NCBI RefSeq assembly: GCF_039566955.1
Contig: NZ_CP154796.1
Location: 5,580,001-5,644,000, forward strand
DNA from: Micromonospora sp. DSM 45708
Lineage (GTDB): Bacteria; Actinomycetota; Actinomycetes; Mycobacteriales; Micromonosporaceae
Direction of reading: 5' to 3'
DNA: 64,000 nucleotides
How positions within the stretch are numbered: position 1 is the first letter of the stretch; each line of letters opens with the position of its first letter. The position numbers were made by a program, and so were the translations under genes. Under the pieces are notes generated by a model. It made no database searches. It was not told where the DNA came from and saw only the letters and a program-made list of their open reading frames with translations. Below are positions 25,351 to 33,796 of this stretch, in pieces.

Positions 25351-25372
25351 CCAGCGCGTTGACAGGGGGCCC
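25306..25372. repeat. GGGGCCCC-family hairpin overlapping two gene ends
   Basis: GGGCCCCCTGTCAACGC (25306-25322) and its exact complement GCGTTGACAGGGGGCCC (25356-25372) form a 17-bp stem; the loop holds a second small stem (CCTC CAGTA GAGG). The + strand gene before it stops inside the element (TGA 25348-25350), and the - strand epimerase gene stops (TAG 25376-25378) four bases beyond it. Likely a bidirectional terminator of the dispersed family. Confidence 0.85.
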
Positions 25373-25375
25373 GGC

Positions 25376-26305
25376 CTAACGCAGAGCCGGGGCGCGCAGG
25401 CCGGCGACCATCTCGTCGACGATCCGGTCCAGCGGGGTCGGCTCGACGCCGAGCGTGGCGGTGGCCGCGGACGAGTCCAGCACGAACGGGCCGGCGAACT
25501 GGTGTGCCGTCTCGCGCAGTTCCCGGGCGAACGGGTTGGCCACGCCGGCCGCCCAGAGCACCGGGTACGGCATCCGGGTCAGCCTCGGTGCCGGCGCGCC
25601 GGCCCGGGTCGCCGCCCGCTCGGCCAGCTCCCGCATGGAGACCGCCGGCGGGCTGGGCACGTGCCAGGCCCGGCCCCAGGCCCGCGCGTCGGTCGCGGCG
25701 GCGACGAGGGTACGGGCGACGTCCGGGACGTACGTCCAGGTGTGCGGCGCGTCCCAGTGGACCGGCAGGAACACCCGCTGTCCGGCGAGCACCCGGGGCA
25801 GCACCATCATGGCGAGCGAGGTGCCGCCGACGCCGATGTAGTCGGAGCCGCGTACCTCGGTGACCCGGGCCCGACCGGCGCGGTGCGCGGCCAGGGCGTC
25901 GGCCCACATCCGGTTACGGATCCGGCCCTTGGTGCCGGTGGCGGCCGGCGGCGTCGCCTCGGTCATCGGCGCGTCGACCGGGCCGTAGCCGTAGAGGTTG
26001 CCGACGGTGGCGAGCACGGCGCCGCTGCGCTCGGCGGCGGTGAGCAGCGCGGTGGCCAGCGGCGGCCAGTCGGTGGCCCAGCGGTGGTAGGCCGGGTTGG
26101 CGCAGTTGTGCAGCGCCAGCGCGCCCTCGGTGAGCGCGGTGAGCCGGTCGGCGTCACCGGCGTCGGCGGCGATCCGCTCGATCGCCGGGTGCTGCGGGCC
26201 GGTGCCGCGCCGGGTCACCACGCGTACCCGTTCGCCGCGCTCGGCGAGGAGTCGGGCGGTGGCGGTGCCGACGGGTCCGGCGCCGACGATCACGTGCAGG
26301 GCCAT
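25376..26305 (-). CDS. NAD-dependent epimerase/dehydratase-like (SDR) protein
   Basis: 309 residues with an N-terminal dinucleotide-binding motif (MALHVIVGAGPVGTATARLLAERG), an atypical/extended short-chain dehydrogenase. NLYGYGPVDAPM lies where the Tyr of the active site would be, but no classical YxxxK is clear, so activity is uncertain. Related proteins act on sugar nucleotides or as NADPH sensors. The ATG at 26305 follows an AAGGTGG-type site. Divergent from the TetR gene at 26445 with operators between, so it is probably the TetR target. Confidence 0.8.
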   Translation of the reverse strand: MALHVIVGAGPVGTATARLLAERGERVRVVTRRGTGPQHPAIERIAADAGDADRLTALTEGALALHNCANPAYHRWATDWPPLATALLTAAERSGAVLATVGNLYGYGPVDAPMTEATPPAATGTKGRIRNRMWADALAAHRAGRARVTEVRGSDYIGVGGTSLAMMVLPRVLAGQRVFLPVHWDAPHTWTYVPDVARTLVAAATDARAWGRAWHVPSPPAVSMRELAERAATRAGAPAPRLTRMPYPVLWAAGVANPFARELRETAHQFAGPFVLDSSAATATLGVEPTPLDRIVDEMVAGLRAPALR

Positions 26306-26340
26306 GGTGGTCCACCTTCTCTGAAGCAGTAGTCCGAATG

Positions 26341-26405
26341 GAGAGCACCGCTCTCGAAAAAGAGCATGACTCAGGACGCGACGAAAAGTCAAGAGCAGTG
26401 CTCTC
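26341..26405. promoter_or_regulatory. Pair of TetR operator palindromes
   Basis: GAGAGCACCGCTCTC (26341-26355) and AAGAGCAGTGCTCTC (26391-26405) share the pattern RAGAGCANNGCTCTC, 15 bases each, with centres 50 bases apart. Between them AGAGC half sites recur (26360s and 26390s), and another half site TGCCGCTCTC lies at 26415-26424. They occupy the gap between the divergent SDR gene and TetR gene, as expected for an autoregulating repressor of both. Confidence 0.75.
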
Positions 26406-26444
26406 GGTTTTGATTGCCGCTCTCATCCGTGGCACAGTGGGCGC

Positions 26445-27137
26445 ATGGTCGCTCCCTCGCTCCGCGCCCGGGTCCGCGCCGGCATGATCGAAGAGATCAA
26501 GACGGTCGCCCGCCGCCACCTGGCCACCGACGGCGCGGACCTCTCGCTACGGGCCGTCGCCCGGGACCTCGGCATGGCCTCCTCCGCGATCTACCGCTAC
26601 TTCCCCAGCCGCGACGAGCTGCTCACCGCGCTGATCCTGGAGGCGTACCACGCGCTCGGCGACGCGGTGGAGACGGCCGACGCCGAAGCCGACCAGGACG
26701 ACCTGCGCGGACGCTGGCTCGCCGCCTGCCGCGCGGCGCGCGCCTGGGCGCTCGCCCACCCCGCCGAGTACGCGCTGCTCTACGGCAGCCCGGTGCCCGG
26801 CTACGCGGCCCCGGACGACACGGTCGCGCCGGCCCAACGGCCCCCGATGACGCTGCTCGGCATCCTGCGCGACGGGGTGGTCGCCGGCCGGCTCGACCGG
26901 CCGGCCGAGGAGCCGCCCGAGCCGCTGCGCGGCGACCTGGCCGAACTGACCACGCTGACCGGGGTGCCGCTGCCACCGGCGCTGATGGCCCGGGCCATGG
27001 CCGGCTGGACGCAGCTCTTCGGGCTGATCAGCTTCGAGCTGTTCGGCCGGATCAACCGCGCGCTGCCGCACCGCGACGAGTACTTCGACCACCAGATCAC
27101 CCTGATGGCCGATCTGGTCGGCCTGCCCGGCGACTGA
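26445..27137 (+). CDS. TetR-family transcriptional regulator
   Basis: 230 residues. The N-terminal helix-turn-helix region reads LSLRAVARDLGMASSAIYRYFPSRDELLTALI, the classic TetR DNA-binding pattern, with a C-terminal ligand-binding half (TetR C-terminal domain type with WTQLFGLISFELFGRINRAL). Probably represses itself and the divergent SDR gene through the two palindromes at 26341-26405. The ATG is 40 bases after the second operator. The inducer is unknown. The gene ends two bases from the convergent reductase gene stop. Confidence 0.93.
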   Translation: MVAPSLRARVRAGMIEEIKTVARRHLATDGADLSLRAVARDLGMASSAIYRYFPSRDELLTALILEAYHALGDAVETADAEADQDDLRGRWLAACRAARAWALAHPAEYALLYGSPVPGYAAPDDTVAPAQRPPMTLLGILRDGVVAGRLDRPAEEPPEPLRGDLAELTTLTGVPLPPALMARAMAGWTQLFGLISFELFGRINRALPHRDEYFDHQITLMADLVGLPGD

Positions 27138-27139
27138 CC

Positions 27140-28108
27140 TCAGGTGCCGTCGGAGGAGTGCCCCGGGAACAGGTGCGCGGTCGGGTCGATGGCGACCGCC
27201 GCGTTGTTGACGGCGGTCGCCGCCTCGCCGAAGCCGGTGGCGATCAGCCGGACCTTGCCCGGGTACTCGGTGATGTCCCCGGCCGCGTACACCCGGGGCA
27301 GGTTGGTGGCCATGGCGCTGTCCACCAGGATGTGCCGCCGGTCCAGCGCCAGCCCCCACTCGGTCAACGGACCCAGGTCGGCGGTGAAGCCGAGCGCGGC
27401 CACCACCGTGTCCACCGGCAGGGTCTCCACCGCGCCGCCGCGTACGGTCAGCTCGGCGCCGGTGACATGCTCCTCGCCGTACAGCCGGCTCACCTCGGCG
27501 TTCACCACGACCCGCACCGGCAGCGCGCGGACCCGCTCGACGCTGGCGGCGTGCGCGCGGAAGCGGTCCCGCCGGTGCGCCAGCGTCACCGACCGGGCCA
27601 GCGGCGCGAGCGTGACCGCCCAGTCGAACGCCGAGTCGCCGCCGCCCACGATGAGCACGTGCCGGTCGGTCAACTCGACCGGCTGGGGCACGAAGTAGAC
27701 GATCCCGCCGCCGGTGAAGCTCTCCGCGACCGGCAGCGGCCGGGGCGTGAAGCTGCCCAGCCCGCCGGTCACCACCACCGCGCCGCAGCGGAGCTGCTCA
27801 CCGCCGGCCAGCCCGAGCACCGGCCGGTCGTCGAGGTAGGACAGCTTCTCCGCGCGTACGCCGAGCAGGTAGTCGGGGTGGTACGGCGCGGCCTGGGCGA
27901 CCAGGTTCGCGACCAGCTCCCGGCCCTTGACGGCGGGGAAGCCGGCGACGTCGAGGATCAGCTTCTCCGGGTACATCGCGGTGACCTGCCCACCCGGCTC
28001 GGGCAACGCGTCGATCACAGCCACGGAGAGCCCACGGAACCCGGCGTAGTAGGCGGCGAAGAGCCCGGCCGGGCCGGCCCCGATCACGGCGACATCGACC
28101 TCGCGCAT
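27140..28108 (-). CDS. Ferredoxin-NADP reductase, thioredoxin-reductase type
   Basis: 322 residues, FAD/NAD(P) flavoprotein of the bacterial TrxR-like FNR group. FAD motif VAVIGAGPAGLFAAYYAGFRG, PGGQVTAMYPEK, second dinucleotide motif VLIVGGGDSAFDWA, and C-terminal VYAAGDITEYPGKVRLIATG. No CxxC active-site pair is present, which separates it from thioredoxin reductase. Transfers electrons between NADPH and ferredoxin. The ATG at 28108 begins MREVDVAVIGAG. No operon partner is visible. Confidence 0.88.
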   Translation of the reverse strand: MREVDVAVIGAGPAGLFAAYYAGFRGLSVAVIDALPEPGGQVTAMYPEKLILDVAGFPAVKGRELVANLVAQAAPYHPDYLLGVRAEKLSYLDDRPVLGLAGGEQLRCGAVVVTGGLGSFTPRPLPVAESFTGGGIVYFVPQPVELTDRHVLIVGGGDSAFDWAVTLAPLARSVTLAHRRDRFRAHAASVERVRALPVRVVVNAEVSRLYGEEHVTGAELTVRGGAVETLPVDTVVAALGFTADLGPLTEWGLALDRRHILVDSAMATNLPRVYAAGDITEYPGKVRLIATGFGEAATAVNNAAVAIDPTAHLFPGHSSDGT

Positions 28109-28208
28109 GGCGTACCGTCACTTTCGGCCAGGGATCAACCCGTGCTGCCGACGGTAGGCGGGCGGGTGGCCGGGGGCAAGCACGTCCCGCCGATCGATCA
28201 ACGCGTCG

Positions 28209-28868
28209 TCAGGGCAGCCGCACCGGCGGCGACCCGAGCGGGTCCGGCGTGCCGCTGTCCGCGCGCCGGCGGAACAGGATCGCGGCGACCACGCCGCCGA
28301 GCAGCCCGAACAGATGGCCCTGCCAGGAGATCAACTCGTCGGTGGGGAGGATGCCCAGCAGCTGCCAGCCGTAGAGCAGGCCGACCAGCAGCACCACCGC
28401 GAAGTTCCACCAGCTCCGCTCCACCACGCCCCGGGTGAGCAGGATGCCGAGGTAGCCGAAGATCACCCCGCTCGCGCCGACCACCACCGAGCTGGGGGAG
28501 CCGGTGAACCACACACCCAGACCGCTGACCAGGATGATGACCGCGGTGGACCAGAGGAACCGGCGGGTGCCGGCGGCCAGCACGAACGTGCCGAGCAGGA
28601 TCAGCGGGATGCTGTTGCTGTAGAGGTGGTTCCAGCCGGCGTGCAGGAACGGCGAGAAGAAGACGCCGTCCAGGCCCTGGATGCGGTGCGGGATGATGCC
28701 GGCGGTGACGTCGAGGTTGAGCCGCAACCCGACGTCGAGCGCCTCGATGAGGAACAGCACCGGCACGATCGCGCACATGGCGACGAACGCCCGGCCGAGC
28801 GACGCGTAGAACGCGTCGGTGCCGAACCGGTGGGGGTCTCCGCCGCGCGGGCTGTCCTGCCAGGTCAC
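28209..28868 (-). CDS. Rhomboid-family intramembrane serine protease
   Basis: 219 residues and about six membrane segments. Catalytic dyad: Ser in GASGVIFGYLG near residue 133 and His in WQGHLFGLLGG near 181. The oxyanion-loop motif HAGWNHLYSNSIPL is typical of actinobacterial rhomboids. Starts at the GTG at 28868 (VTWQDSPRGG). The substrate is unknown; rhomboids cleave single-pass membrane proteins within the bilayer. Confidence 0.9.
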   Translation of the reverse strand: MTWQDSPRGGDPHRFGTDAFYASLGRAFVAMCAIVPVLFLIEALDVGLRLNLDVTAGIIPHRIQGLDGVFFSPFLHAGWNHLYSNSIPLILLGTFVLAAGTRRFLWSTAVIILVSGLGVWFTGSPSSVVVGASGVIFGYLGILLTRGVVERSWWNFAVVLLVGLLYGWQLLGILPTDELISWQGHLFGLLGGVVAAILFRRRADSGTPDPLGSPPVRLP

Positions 28869-28971
28869 CTGTCAACAGCTATCAGCAAATGAGGCGGACC
28901 GCCACTCGGGCGGGAAGACGACGGCGGCGGGACACCCGGATCACCGTGCCTCCCGCCGCCGTTCGGTGCGA

Positions 28972-29673
28972 TCAGTACCAGCCCTCGCTCTGCGACTGCT
29001 GCCAGGCGCCGCACGGGGTGTCGTACCGGCCCTTGATGTAGCCCAGGCCCCAGGTGATCTGGGTGGCCGGGTTGGTCCGCCAGTCGTCGGCCACCGAGCT
29101 CATCTTGCTGCCGGGCACCGCCTGCGGGATCCCGTACGCGCCGGAGCTGCTGTTGGACGCCTTCGGGTTCCAGCCGCTCTCCTTCGTCCAGAGCTTGTCC
29201 AGACAGGGGAACTGGTCGATGCCGAAGCCCTTGTCCAGCATGACCGCGCAGCCGACCTTCCGGTTGCCGCTGTACTCCGCGCAGGACGCCGGGATCGGGC
29301 CGTCGTACGGCTTGGTCTTCGCGTCGGCCTCGGCCTTCGCCTTGGCCTCCGCCTCGGCGCGCTCCTTCTTGCGGTTCGCGGCGGCGCGCTCGGCGGCCCT
29401 GGCCCGCTCGGCGGCCTCCTTCGCCGCCGCCTTGGCCCGCAGCTTGGCCTGGTACTCGGCGGCGCGCTGGCGGGACGACTGCAGGCGGTGATCGGCCTGC
29501 CGTTCGCGCTGGTACATGTATTCGGTCCGGTCGACCTCGCGGCCGACCTGCGCGGTCAGGCCCTGCTGCTGGGTCTGACGATCTTCGCCCAGGTAGAAAC
29601 CACTGGCGACGCCCACGGAGAGCAGCGCGACAGCGGCCGTACGGGCGCCGAACCGGCTCCACAGCCGACTCAC
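28972..29673 (-). CDS. Secreted lytic-transglycosylase-like protein with coiled coil
   Basis: 233 residues. Start GTG at 29673 gives VSRLWSRFGARTAAVALLSVGVASGF, an uncleaved signal/anchor. A charged Ala/Glu/Lys-rich coiled coil of about 90 residues (AKEAAERARAAERAAANRKK) follows, then an SLT-type domain: LWTKESGWNPKASNSSSGAYGIPQAVPGS, with the catalytic Glu in KESGW, ending IKGRYDTPCGAWQ. Expected to cleave the peptidoglycan glycan strand. A long structured leader lies upstream, a common feature of cell-wall lytic genes in actinobacteria. Confidence 0.87.
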   Translation of the reverse strand: MSRLWSRFGARTAAVALLSVGVASGFYLGEDRQTQQQGLTAQVGREVDRTEYMYQRERQADHRLQSSRQRAAEYQAKLRAKAAAKEAAERARAAERAAANRKKERAEAEAKAKAEADAKTKPYDGPIPASCAEYSGNRKVGCAVMLDKGFGIDQFPCLDKLWTKESGWNPKASNSSSGAYGIPQAVPGSKMSSVADDWRTNPATQITWGLGYIKGRYDTPCGAWQQSQSEGWY

Positions 29674-29900
29674 GAAGTTTCCCTTCGTCGGAGGCAGGGA
29701 CACGGCACCACGCGTGGCCTGACGGCCGCGCCCGGGTGCCGCGAGCGCCCCGACCCACCGGTCTCCGCCGGTGCACCGGCCCCCGTGGCTCCCGCCGTCG
29801 TGGCGGAGAATGCTCGACGAGGTGCCGGGTGCGAATGGGACTCCAGGCACTGGAGTTGTCGGTGACGCTCGATGGACACCATCGCGCACGGTGAGGCGGG
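29674..29900 (-). promoter_or_regulatory. Candidate cyclic di-AMP (ydaO-type) riboswitch leader
   Basis: The roughly 225-base leader of the transglycosylase gene (read leftwards) is unusually long for this genome and full of paired G/C blocks: GGCGGGAGCCACGGGGGCC, then CCGGTGGGTCGGGGCG, then GTCAGGCCACGCGTGG, ending in GAAGGGAAAC before the GTG. ydaO riboswitches commonly precede Rpf and SLT-type genes in actinobacteria (known family association). The GGGAGCCA block fits, but I could not match every conserved block by eye. Confidence 0.4.
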
Positions 29901-29972
29901 TGGGAAACCGCAGGAGCCAAAAGTGATCTGCGCCACACTGAAAATAGGGACAGAGTGGGGCAAAAAGTCAAG

Positions 29973-31388
29973 TCAGCCGGGGATGTCCTCCAGCAGGTCC
30001 GTGACCATCGCGGCGATCGGCGAACGCTCCGACCGGCTGAGGGTGACATGGGCGAAGAGGGGATGGCCCTTCAGCGCCTCGATCACCGCGGTGACGCCGT
30101 CGTGCCGGCCCACCCGGAGGTTGTCCCGCTGCGCCACGTCGTGGGTCAGCACCACCCGGGACCCCTGACCGATCCGGGACAGCACGGTGAGCAGGACGCC
30201 CCGCTCCAGCGACTGGGCCTCGTCGACGATGACGAACGCGTCGTGCAGGCTCCGGCCCCGGATGTGGGTGAGCGGCAACACCTCCAGCAGGCCCCGCGAG
30301 GTGACCTCCTCCAGCACGTTCTCGTGCACCACCGCGCCCAGCGTGTCGAAGACGGCCTGCGCCCAGGGCGACATCTTCTCCGACTCCGAGCCGGGCAGGT
30401 AGCCCAGCTCCTGGCCGCCGACCGCGTACAACGGGCGGAAGACGATCACCTTCTTGTGCCGGCGGCGCTCCATCACCGCCTCCAGGCCGGCGCAGAGCGC
30501 CAGCGCCGACTTGCCGGTGCCGGCCCGGCCGCCCATCGACACGATGCCGATCGACTCGTCCAGCAGCAGGTCGAGCGCGATCCGCTGCTCCGCCGAGCGC
30601 CCGTGCAGACCGAACGCCTCCCGGTCACCGCGGACCAGCCGAACCGTCTTGTCGGGCAGCACCCGGCCCAGCGCCGAGCCCCGCGACGAGTGCAGCACCA
30701 GGCCGGTGTGACAGGGCAGGCCCGCGGCGGCGTCGACGTCGAGCGCCTCGCCCGCGTACAGCCGGCCGATCTCGTCGTCGGGAAGCTCCAGCTCGGCCAT
30801 CCCGGTCCAGGTCGGGTCGCTGGCCTGACCGTGCCGGTACTCGTCCGCGCGCAGGCCGACCGAGGCCGCCTTCACCCGCAGCGGCATGTCCTTGCTGACC
30901 AGGGTCACGTCCCGGCCCTCGGCGGCCAGGTTGAGCGCCACCGAGAGGATCCGGGCGTCGTTCGACTCGTTGCGGAAGCCGGGCGGCAGCACGCCGTCGT
31001 CGGTGTGGTTCAGCTCCACCCGCAGCGTGCCGCCGGAGTCGTTGGCGGGCACCGGACGGTCCAGCCGGCCGTGCCGCACCCGCAACTCGTCCAGCATGCG
31101 CAGCGACTGGCGGGCGAACCAGCCCAGCTCGGGGTGGTGCCGCTTGCCCTCCAGCTCCGAAATGACCACCAGCGGCAGCACCACCTCGTGCTCGGCGAAG
31201 CGGTGGAACGCCGCGGGGTCGGAGAGGAGGACCGAGGTGTCCAGGACGAAGGCCGGGCCGGATGGTCGGGGCTCCTCGGTGCCGGCGGTGGCGGCAGCGG
31301 CGCTCCGCCGGCTGCGCGTGGTCCGGCGGGTCGTGGCGGTCGCGGCCGGGGTCTGCTCGGCTCCGGCGGGGGTACGGCGAGTGGTCAC
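29973..31388 (-). CDS. PhoH-family protein with PIN domain (YlaK type)
   Basis: 471 residues. A Ser/Thr/Arg-rich N-terminus precedes a PIN domain ([39 protein letters not shown]), and then the PhoH ATPase with Walker [14 protein letters not shown] near residue 291, Walker B-like [11 protein letters not shown] and a sensor region [14 protein letters not shown]. Such PIN-PhoH proteins are RNA helicase/ribonucleases; in mycobacteria the fused PhoH2 has ATP-dependent RNA-unwinding and cleavage activity. Starts with GTG at 31388 after a GGAGCAGG site. Confidence 0.92.
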   Translation of the reverse strand: MTTRRTPAGAEQTPAATATTRRTTRSRRSAAAATAGTEEPRPSGPAFVLDTSVLLSDPAAFHRFAEHEVVLPLVVISELEGKRHHPELGWFARQSLRMLDELRVRHGRLDRPVPANDSGGTLRVELNHTDDGVLPPGFRNESNDARILSVALNLAAEGRDVTLVSKDMPLRVKAASVGLRADEYRHGQASDPTWTGMAELELPDDEIGRLYAGEALDVDAAAGLPCHTGLVLHSSRGSALGRVLPDKTVRLVRGDREAFGLHGRSAEQRIALDLLLDESIGIVSMGGRAGTGKSALALCAGLEAVMERRRHKKVIVFRPLYAVGGQELGYLPGSESEKMSPWAQAVFDTLGAVVHENVLEEVTSRGLLEVLPLTHIRGRSLHDAFVIVDEAQSLERGVLLTVLSRIGQGSRVVLTHDVAQRDNLRVGRHDGVTAVIEALKGHPLFAHVTLSRSERSPIAAMVTDLLEDIPG

Positions 31389-31700
31389 AGGCCTGCTCCG
31401 CGGATGGGCACCCGGCCACCCGAGTTCCGCCTCATCCGGTGCCCGGCGGACACGGGGTCGGATGCGGGCCCCGTGCGCGAGGTCGCAGGTCCGGGCTGTC
31501 CGGCTGGCCCGGGAAAACCCCGCGCCATGCCTAGACGCTAATCGCCGTGGGCCCGCTCGGCTAGAGGCCCGGATGGATCACCGGTGAACACGCCGGAACC
31601 GGCCGGGATGCATGCCCCCTGCGCGCATCCCGGCCGGACCGGAGCCGCCGGCACCGCTCCGCCGTGGCGGCGGGTGTGCACGGCGCGTACCGGATGGGCC
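31389..31700. other. Non-coding gap with 13-bp hairpin
   Basis: 312 bases without a convincing gene. CCGGCCGGGATGC (31599-31611) pairs perfectly with GCATCCCGGCCGG (31625-31637) around a 13-base loop, 63 bases past the stop of the leftward 31701 gene and therefore likely its terminator. The rest carries the phoH promoter region; nothing else is recognised. Confidence 0.65.
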
Positions 31701-32141
31701 TCAGCCCTGTCGCCTCACCAACGTCCCGGCCCTCGGGCCGGCGGCGGTCGCGCCGAACGAGGACCCGGTGTACGTGGTGCCGGCGCGCGCGGCCCCACCG
31801 CCGAGCTGGGCGGTCGCGGTGACCCGGACGGCCGGCGACCGTACGCCCGGCCCGTCCGAGCGGGCGGTGACCGCGGCGGGCACGGCGGTGCCGGCGAACG
31901 GCGTGCCCGACCGACCGACCGAGGTCACCACCGTCGGGGCGGGACCGGCCAGCGCCGAGGCGATGACGGCCCGCGCCTCCCGACGCCGGCGGTTCCAGGC
32001 GCCCCGGTCGCCGTCGAAGTAGCCCTGCCGGTAGCCGAACCGGTAGCCGATCCGGTAGCTGAGCTGGCCGTGCAGGCGGCCGGCCGCGTAGCAGGTGGAA
32101 CCGAGGACCAGGACGAGGACGACGGCGAGAAAAGGGCTCAC
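31701..32141 (-). CDS. Small membrane protein, unknown
   Basis: 146 residues from the GTG at 32141 (VSPFLAVVLVLVLGSTCYAAGRLHGQ), with one N-terminal membrane segment, a basic juxtamembrane region (GYRFGYRQGYFDGDRGAWNRRRRE) and a low-complexity Ala/Thr/Gly tail. The repeated GYRxGY pattern is notable. 22 bases downstream of the 32164 gene, same direction, so probably cotranscribed. No family recognised. Confidence 0.6.
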   Translation of the reverse strand: MSPFLAVVLVLVLGSTCYAAGRLHGQLSYRIGYRFGYRQGYFDGDRGAWNRRRREARAVIASALAGPAPTVVTSVGRSGTPFAGTAVPAAVTARSDGPGVRSPAVRVTATAQLGGGAARAGTTYTGSSFGATAAGPRAGTLVRRQG

Positions 32142-32163
32142 CGGGCCACCTCCGCCGCCCGGC

Positions 32164-32505
32164 TCATCGCTCGTCCGTCCCGGGCAGCGGGTCGACCACC
32201 AGCAACCGCTCCAGATCGGCGGTGCTGACCTCCTCGACCAGCTCGACACTGATCCGGCAGCCGTCGAGGATCACCTCGGCCACCGAGGCCCGGCGGATCT
32301 CACCGCCGGAGTCGTAGACCCGCACGCTCAACTCTGGGCAGCCGAGATGGGTGCGCCAGGCGTCCCACTCCTCCCGGTCGCCGACGCTGAGCGAGAGGTA
32401 GCGGCAACCCCGGGCGAGGTAGACGCGCCACGGCGCGCTCAGCCCGGCGGAGACGCCGTCCGCGATCAGACCGAAGGCCTGGGCGCGGGTCGCGAGTTCG
32501 GTCAC
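32164..32505 (-). CDS. Hypothetical protein, 113 residues
   Basis: A soluble acidic protein (MTELATRAQAFGLIADGVSAG, then RYLSLSVGDREEWDAWRTHLG, ISVELVEEVSTADLERLLV) without membrane segments. The GTG at 32505 follows a GGAGGGGG site. It lies divergent to an XRE regulator gene 264 bases away. No family recognised; the alternating strand/helix pattern suggests a small alpha/beta fold. Confidence 0.65.
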   Translation of the reverse strand: MTELATRAQAFGLIADGVSAGLSAPWRVYLARGCRYLSLSVGDREEWDAWRTHLGCPELSVRVYDSGGEIRRASVAEVILDGCRISVELVEEVSTADLERLLVVDPLPGTDER

Positions 32506-32769
32506 GACACCCCCTCCGCAACTGCGGAGTGACGCATGTGAGCACTCGTCGTCTCAAGCACGTGACACACCGTAAGTTGTCTCATGGGCGTGACAGTATC
32601 AGCTTTTCGTCTGCTTGCCGCCGTACTCGTGTCTCTCTATCCTGCCCGGGTGGCACCCCTCAAGAGCAGTTCTGGATCGTTGATCGGGACGCATCTGTCG
32701 GCGTCACGTCGGCGTGACACCAGCGCGCCGAGCGAGCCCGGCGCGAGCGACTGGCCGTACCGTCACGGG
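32506..32769. promoter_or_regulatory. Divergent region with GTCAC/GTGAC inverted repeats
   Basis: 264 bases between the 32164 gene and the XRE gene. Two inverted repeats end in the same arms: GTCAC-6-GTGAC (32703-32718) and GTCAC-3-GTGAC (32762-32774, the second arm overlapping the start of the XRE gene). Further GTGAC copies lie near 32561 and 32586. A TACCGT box (32758-32763) precedes the XRE GTG by six bases. The arrangement suggests autoregulation. Confidence 0.5.
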
Positions 32770-33210
32770 GTGACCGAGACGGCCAATGCACGGAAGATCG
32801 CCTTTGCCACCTTCGTCCGCCGCGCGCTGGACGACGCCCGGGCCATGCGCGCGTGGAGTGGCACCGAGGTCTCCCGGCGCACCGGCGTCTCCCGCCAGAC
32901 CATCAACCGCTGGGTACGCGGCGACTGGGCGAGCGACCCCGAGGCCGAGCGGGTGGTCGCGTTCTGCGAGGGGCTCGGGCTCGACCCGGCCACCGCGTTC
33001 ACCGCGCTCGGCTGGGACCGGACGACCGGCCCCCGCACCGCCCCCGCCCCGCCCCCGATGGACCCGGACGTCGAGGCGCTGCTGCGCCGACTGGTCGACC
33101 CGAACGTCTCCGACGCGGAGAAGTTCCACATTCGAGAAACCATTAGATACCTCGCATATCGCCCGACACTGCCGGCAAATGTCCGAAATAGGGGCAAGCA
33201 GGCCGGCTAG
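32770..33210 (+). CDS. XRE-family helix-turn-helix regulator
   Basis: 146 residues. The N-terminal HTH reads WSGTEVSRRTGVSRQTINRWVRGDW, followed by AERVVAFCEGLGLDPATAFTALGWDR, then a Pro-rich linker and a short C-terminal helix region (VEALLRRLVDPNVSDAEKF). Starts at GTG 32770, supported by a leaderless box. Probably acts on the divergent genes and on itself. Target unknown. Confidence 0.82.
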   Translation: MTETANARKIAFATFVRRALDDARAMRAWSGTEVSRRTGVSRQTINRWVRGDWASDPEAERVVAFCEGLGLDPATAFTALGWDRTTGPRTAPAPPPMDPDVEALLRRLVDPNVSDAEKFHIRETIRYLAYRPTLPANVRNRGKQAG

Positions 33211-33372
33211 TTCTCAGATGGCGAAAGAACGGAAAGGCAGTCCCGATCGTTTCGCCTCGGGGACGGATCGGACCGGCTAGCGTCCACGTTTGTACTGCTA
33301 GGGGCTCGTCGTCGGCGGGGGGACGGGACACAGCCGAACCCAGCCCTGCGGGACAGAAGGAGGGGTCTGTCC

Positions 33373-33726
33373 ATGACCCTGAAATGGTTGGCAGTCGTGG
33401 TCGCGGTGGTGTCGGTGACATCGTGCGTGACCGGCAACGTGGTGGTCGGCGTGCTGGACGGCGGGCAGCTTCCCGTGGTCGTCAATCTCCTCGCGCTCAC
33501 CACGGCCGGCACGGCGGTGATCCTCGCCGTCGTGGCCGAGTTGCACGACCGGCTCAACGACCGGGTCAGCGCGCTCACCGAGTTCCTGGTGGCGCGACTC
33601 AACGAGATCGAGGCGCACACCGGCGACCGGAACACCGGCTTCGTGGAGGGCTACCTGCTCAACCACGGGCAGGAAGCGGCCGTGGTGCCGTTCGGGCGCC
33701 GGGGACGAGGAGCCGCCGAACGCTGA
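33373..33726 (+). CDS. Small two-helix membrane protein, unknown
   Basis: 117 residues. Two membrane segments (LAVVVAVVSVTSCVTGNVVVGV and LLALTTAGTAVILAVVAEL), then a helical hydrophilic part (HDRLNDRVSALTEFLVARLNEIEAH). A GAAGGAGG site precedes the ATG. Upstream 33211-33372 is non-coding with a TAGCGT box. No family recognised. Confidence 0.6.
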   Translation: MTLKWLAVVVAVVSVTSCVTGNVVVGVLDGGQLPVVVNLLALTTAGTAVILAVVAELHDRLNDRVSALTEFLVARLNEIEAHTGDRNTGFVEGYLLNHGQEAAVVPFGRRGRGAAER

Positions 33727-33796
33727 CCTCCCGCGTCGTCCCGACGTCACATCTCGGCCACGAATACGCCGCCCGGCGCGGGGTACGCTGTCGCGC

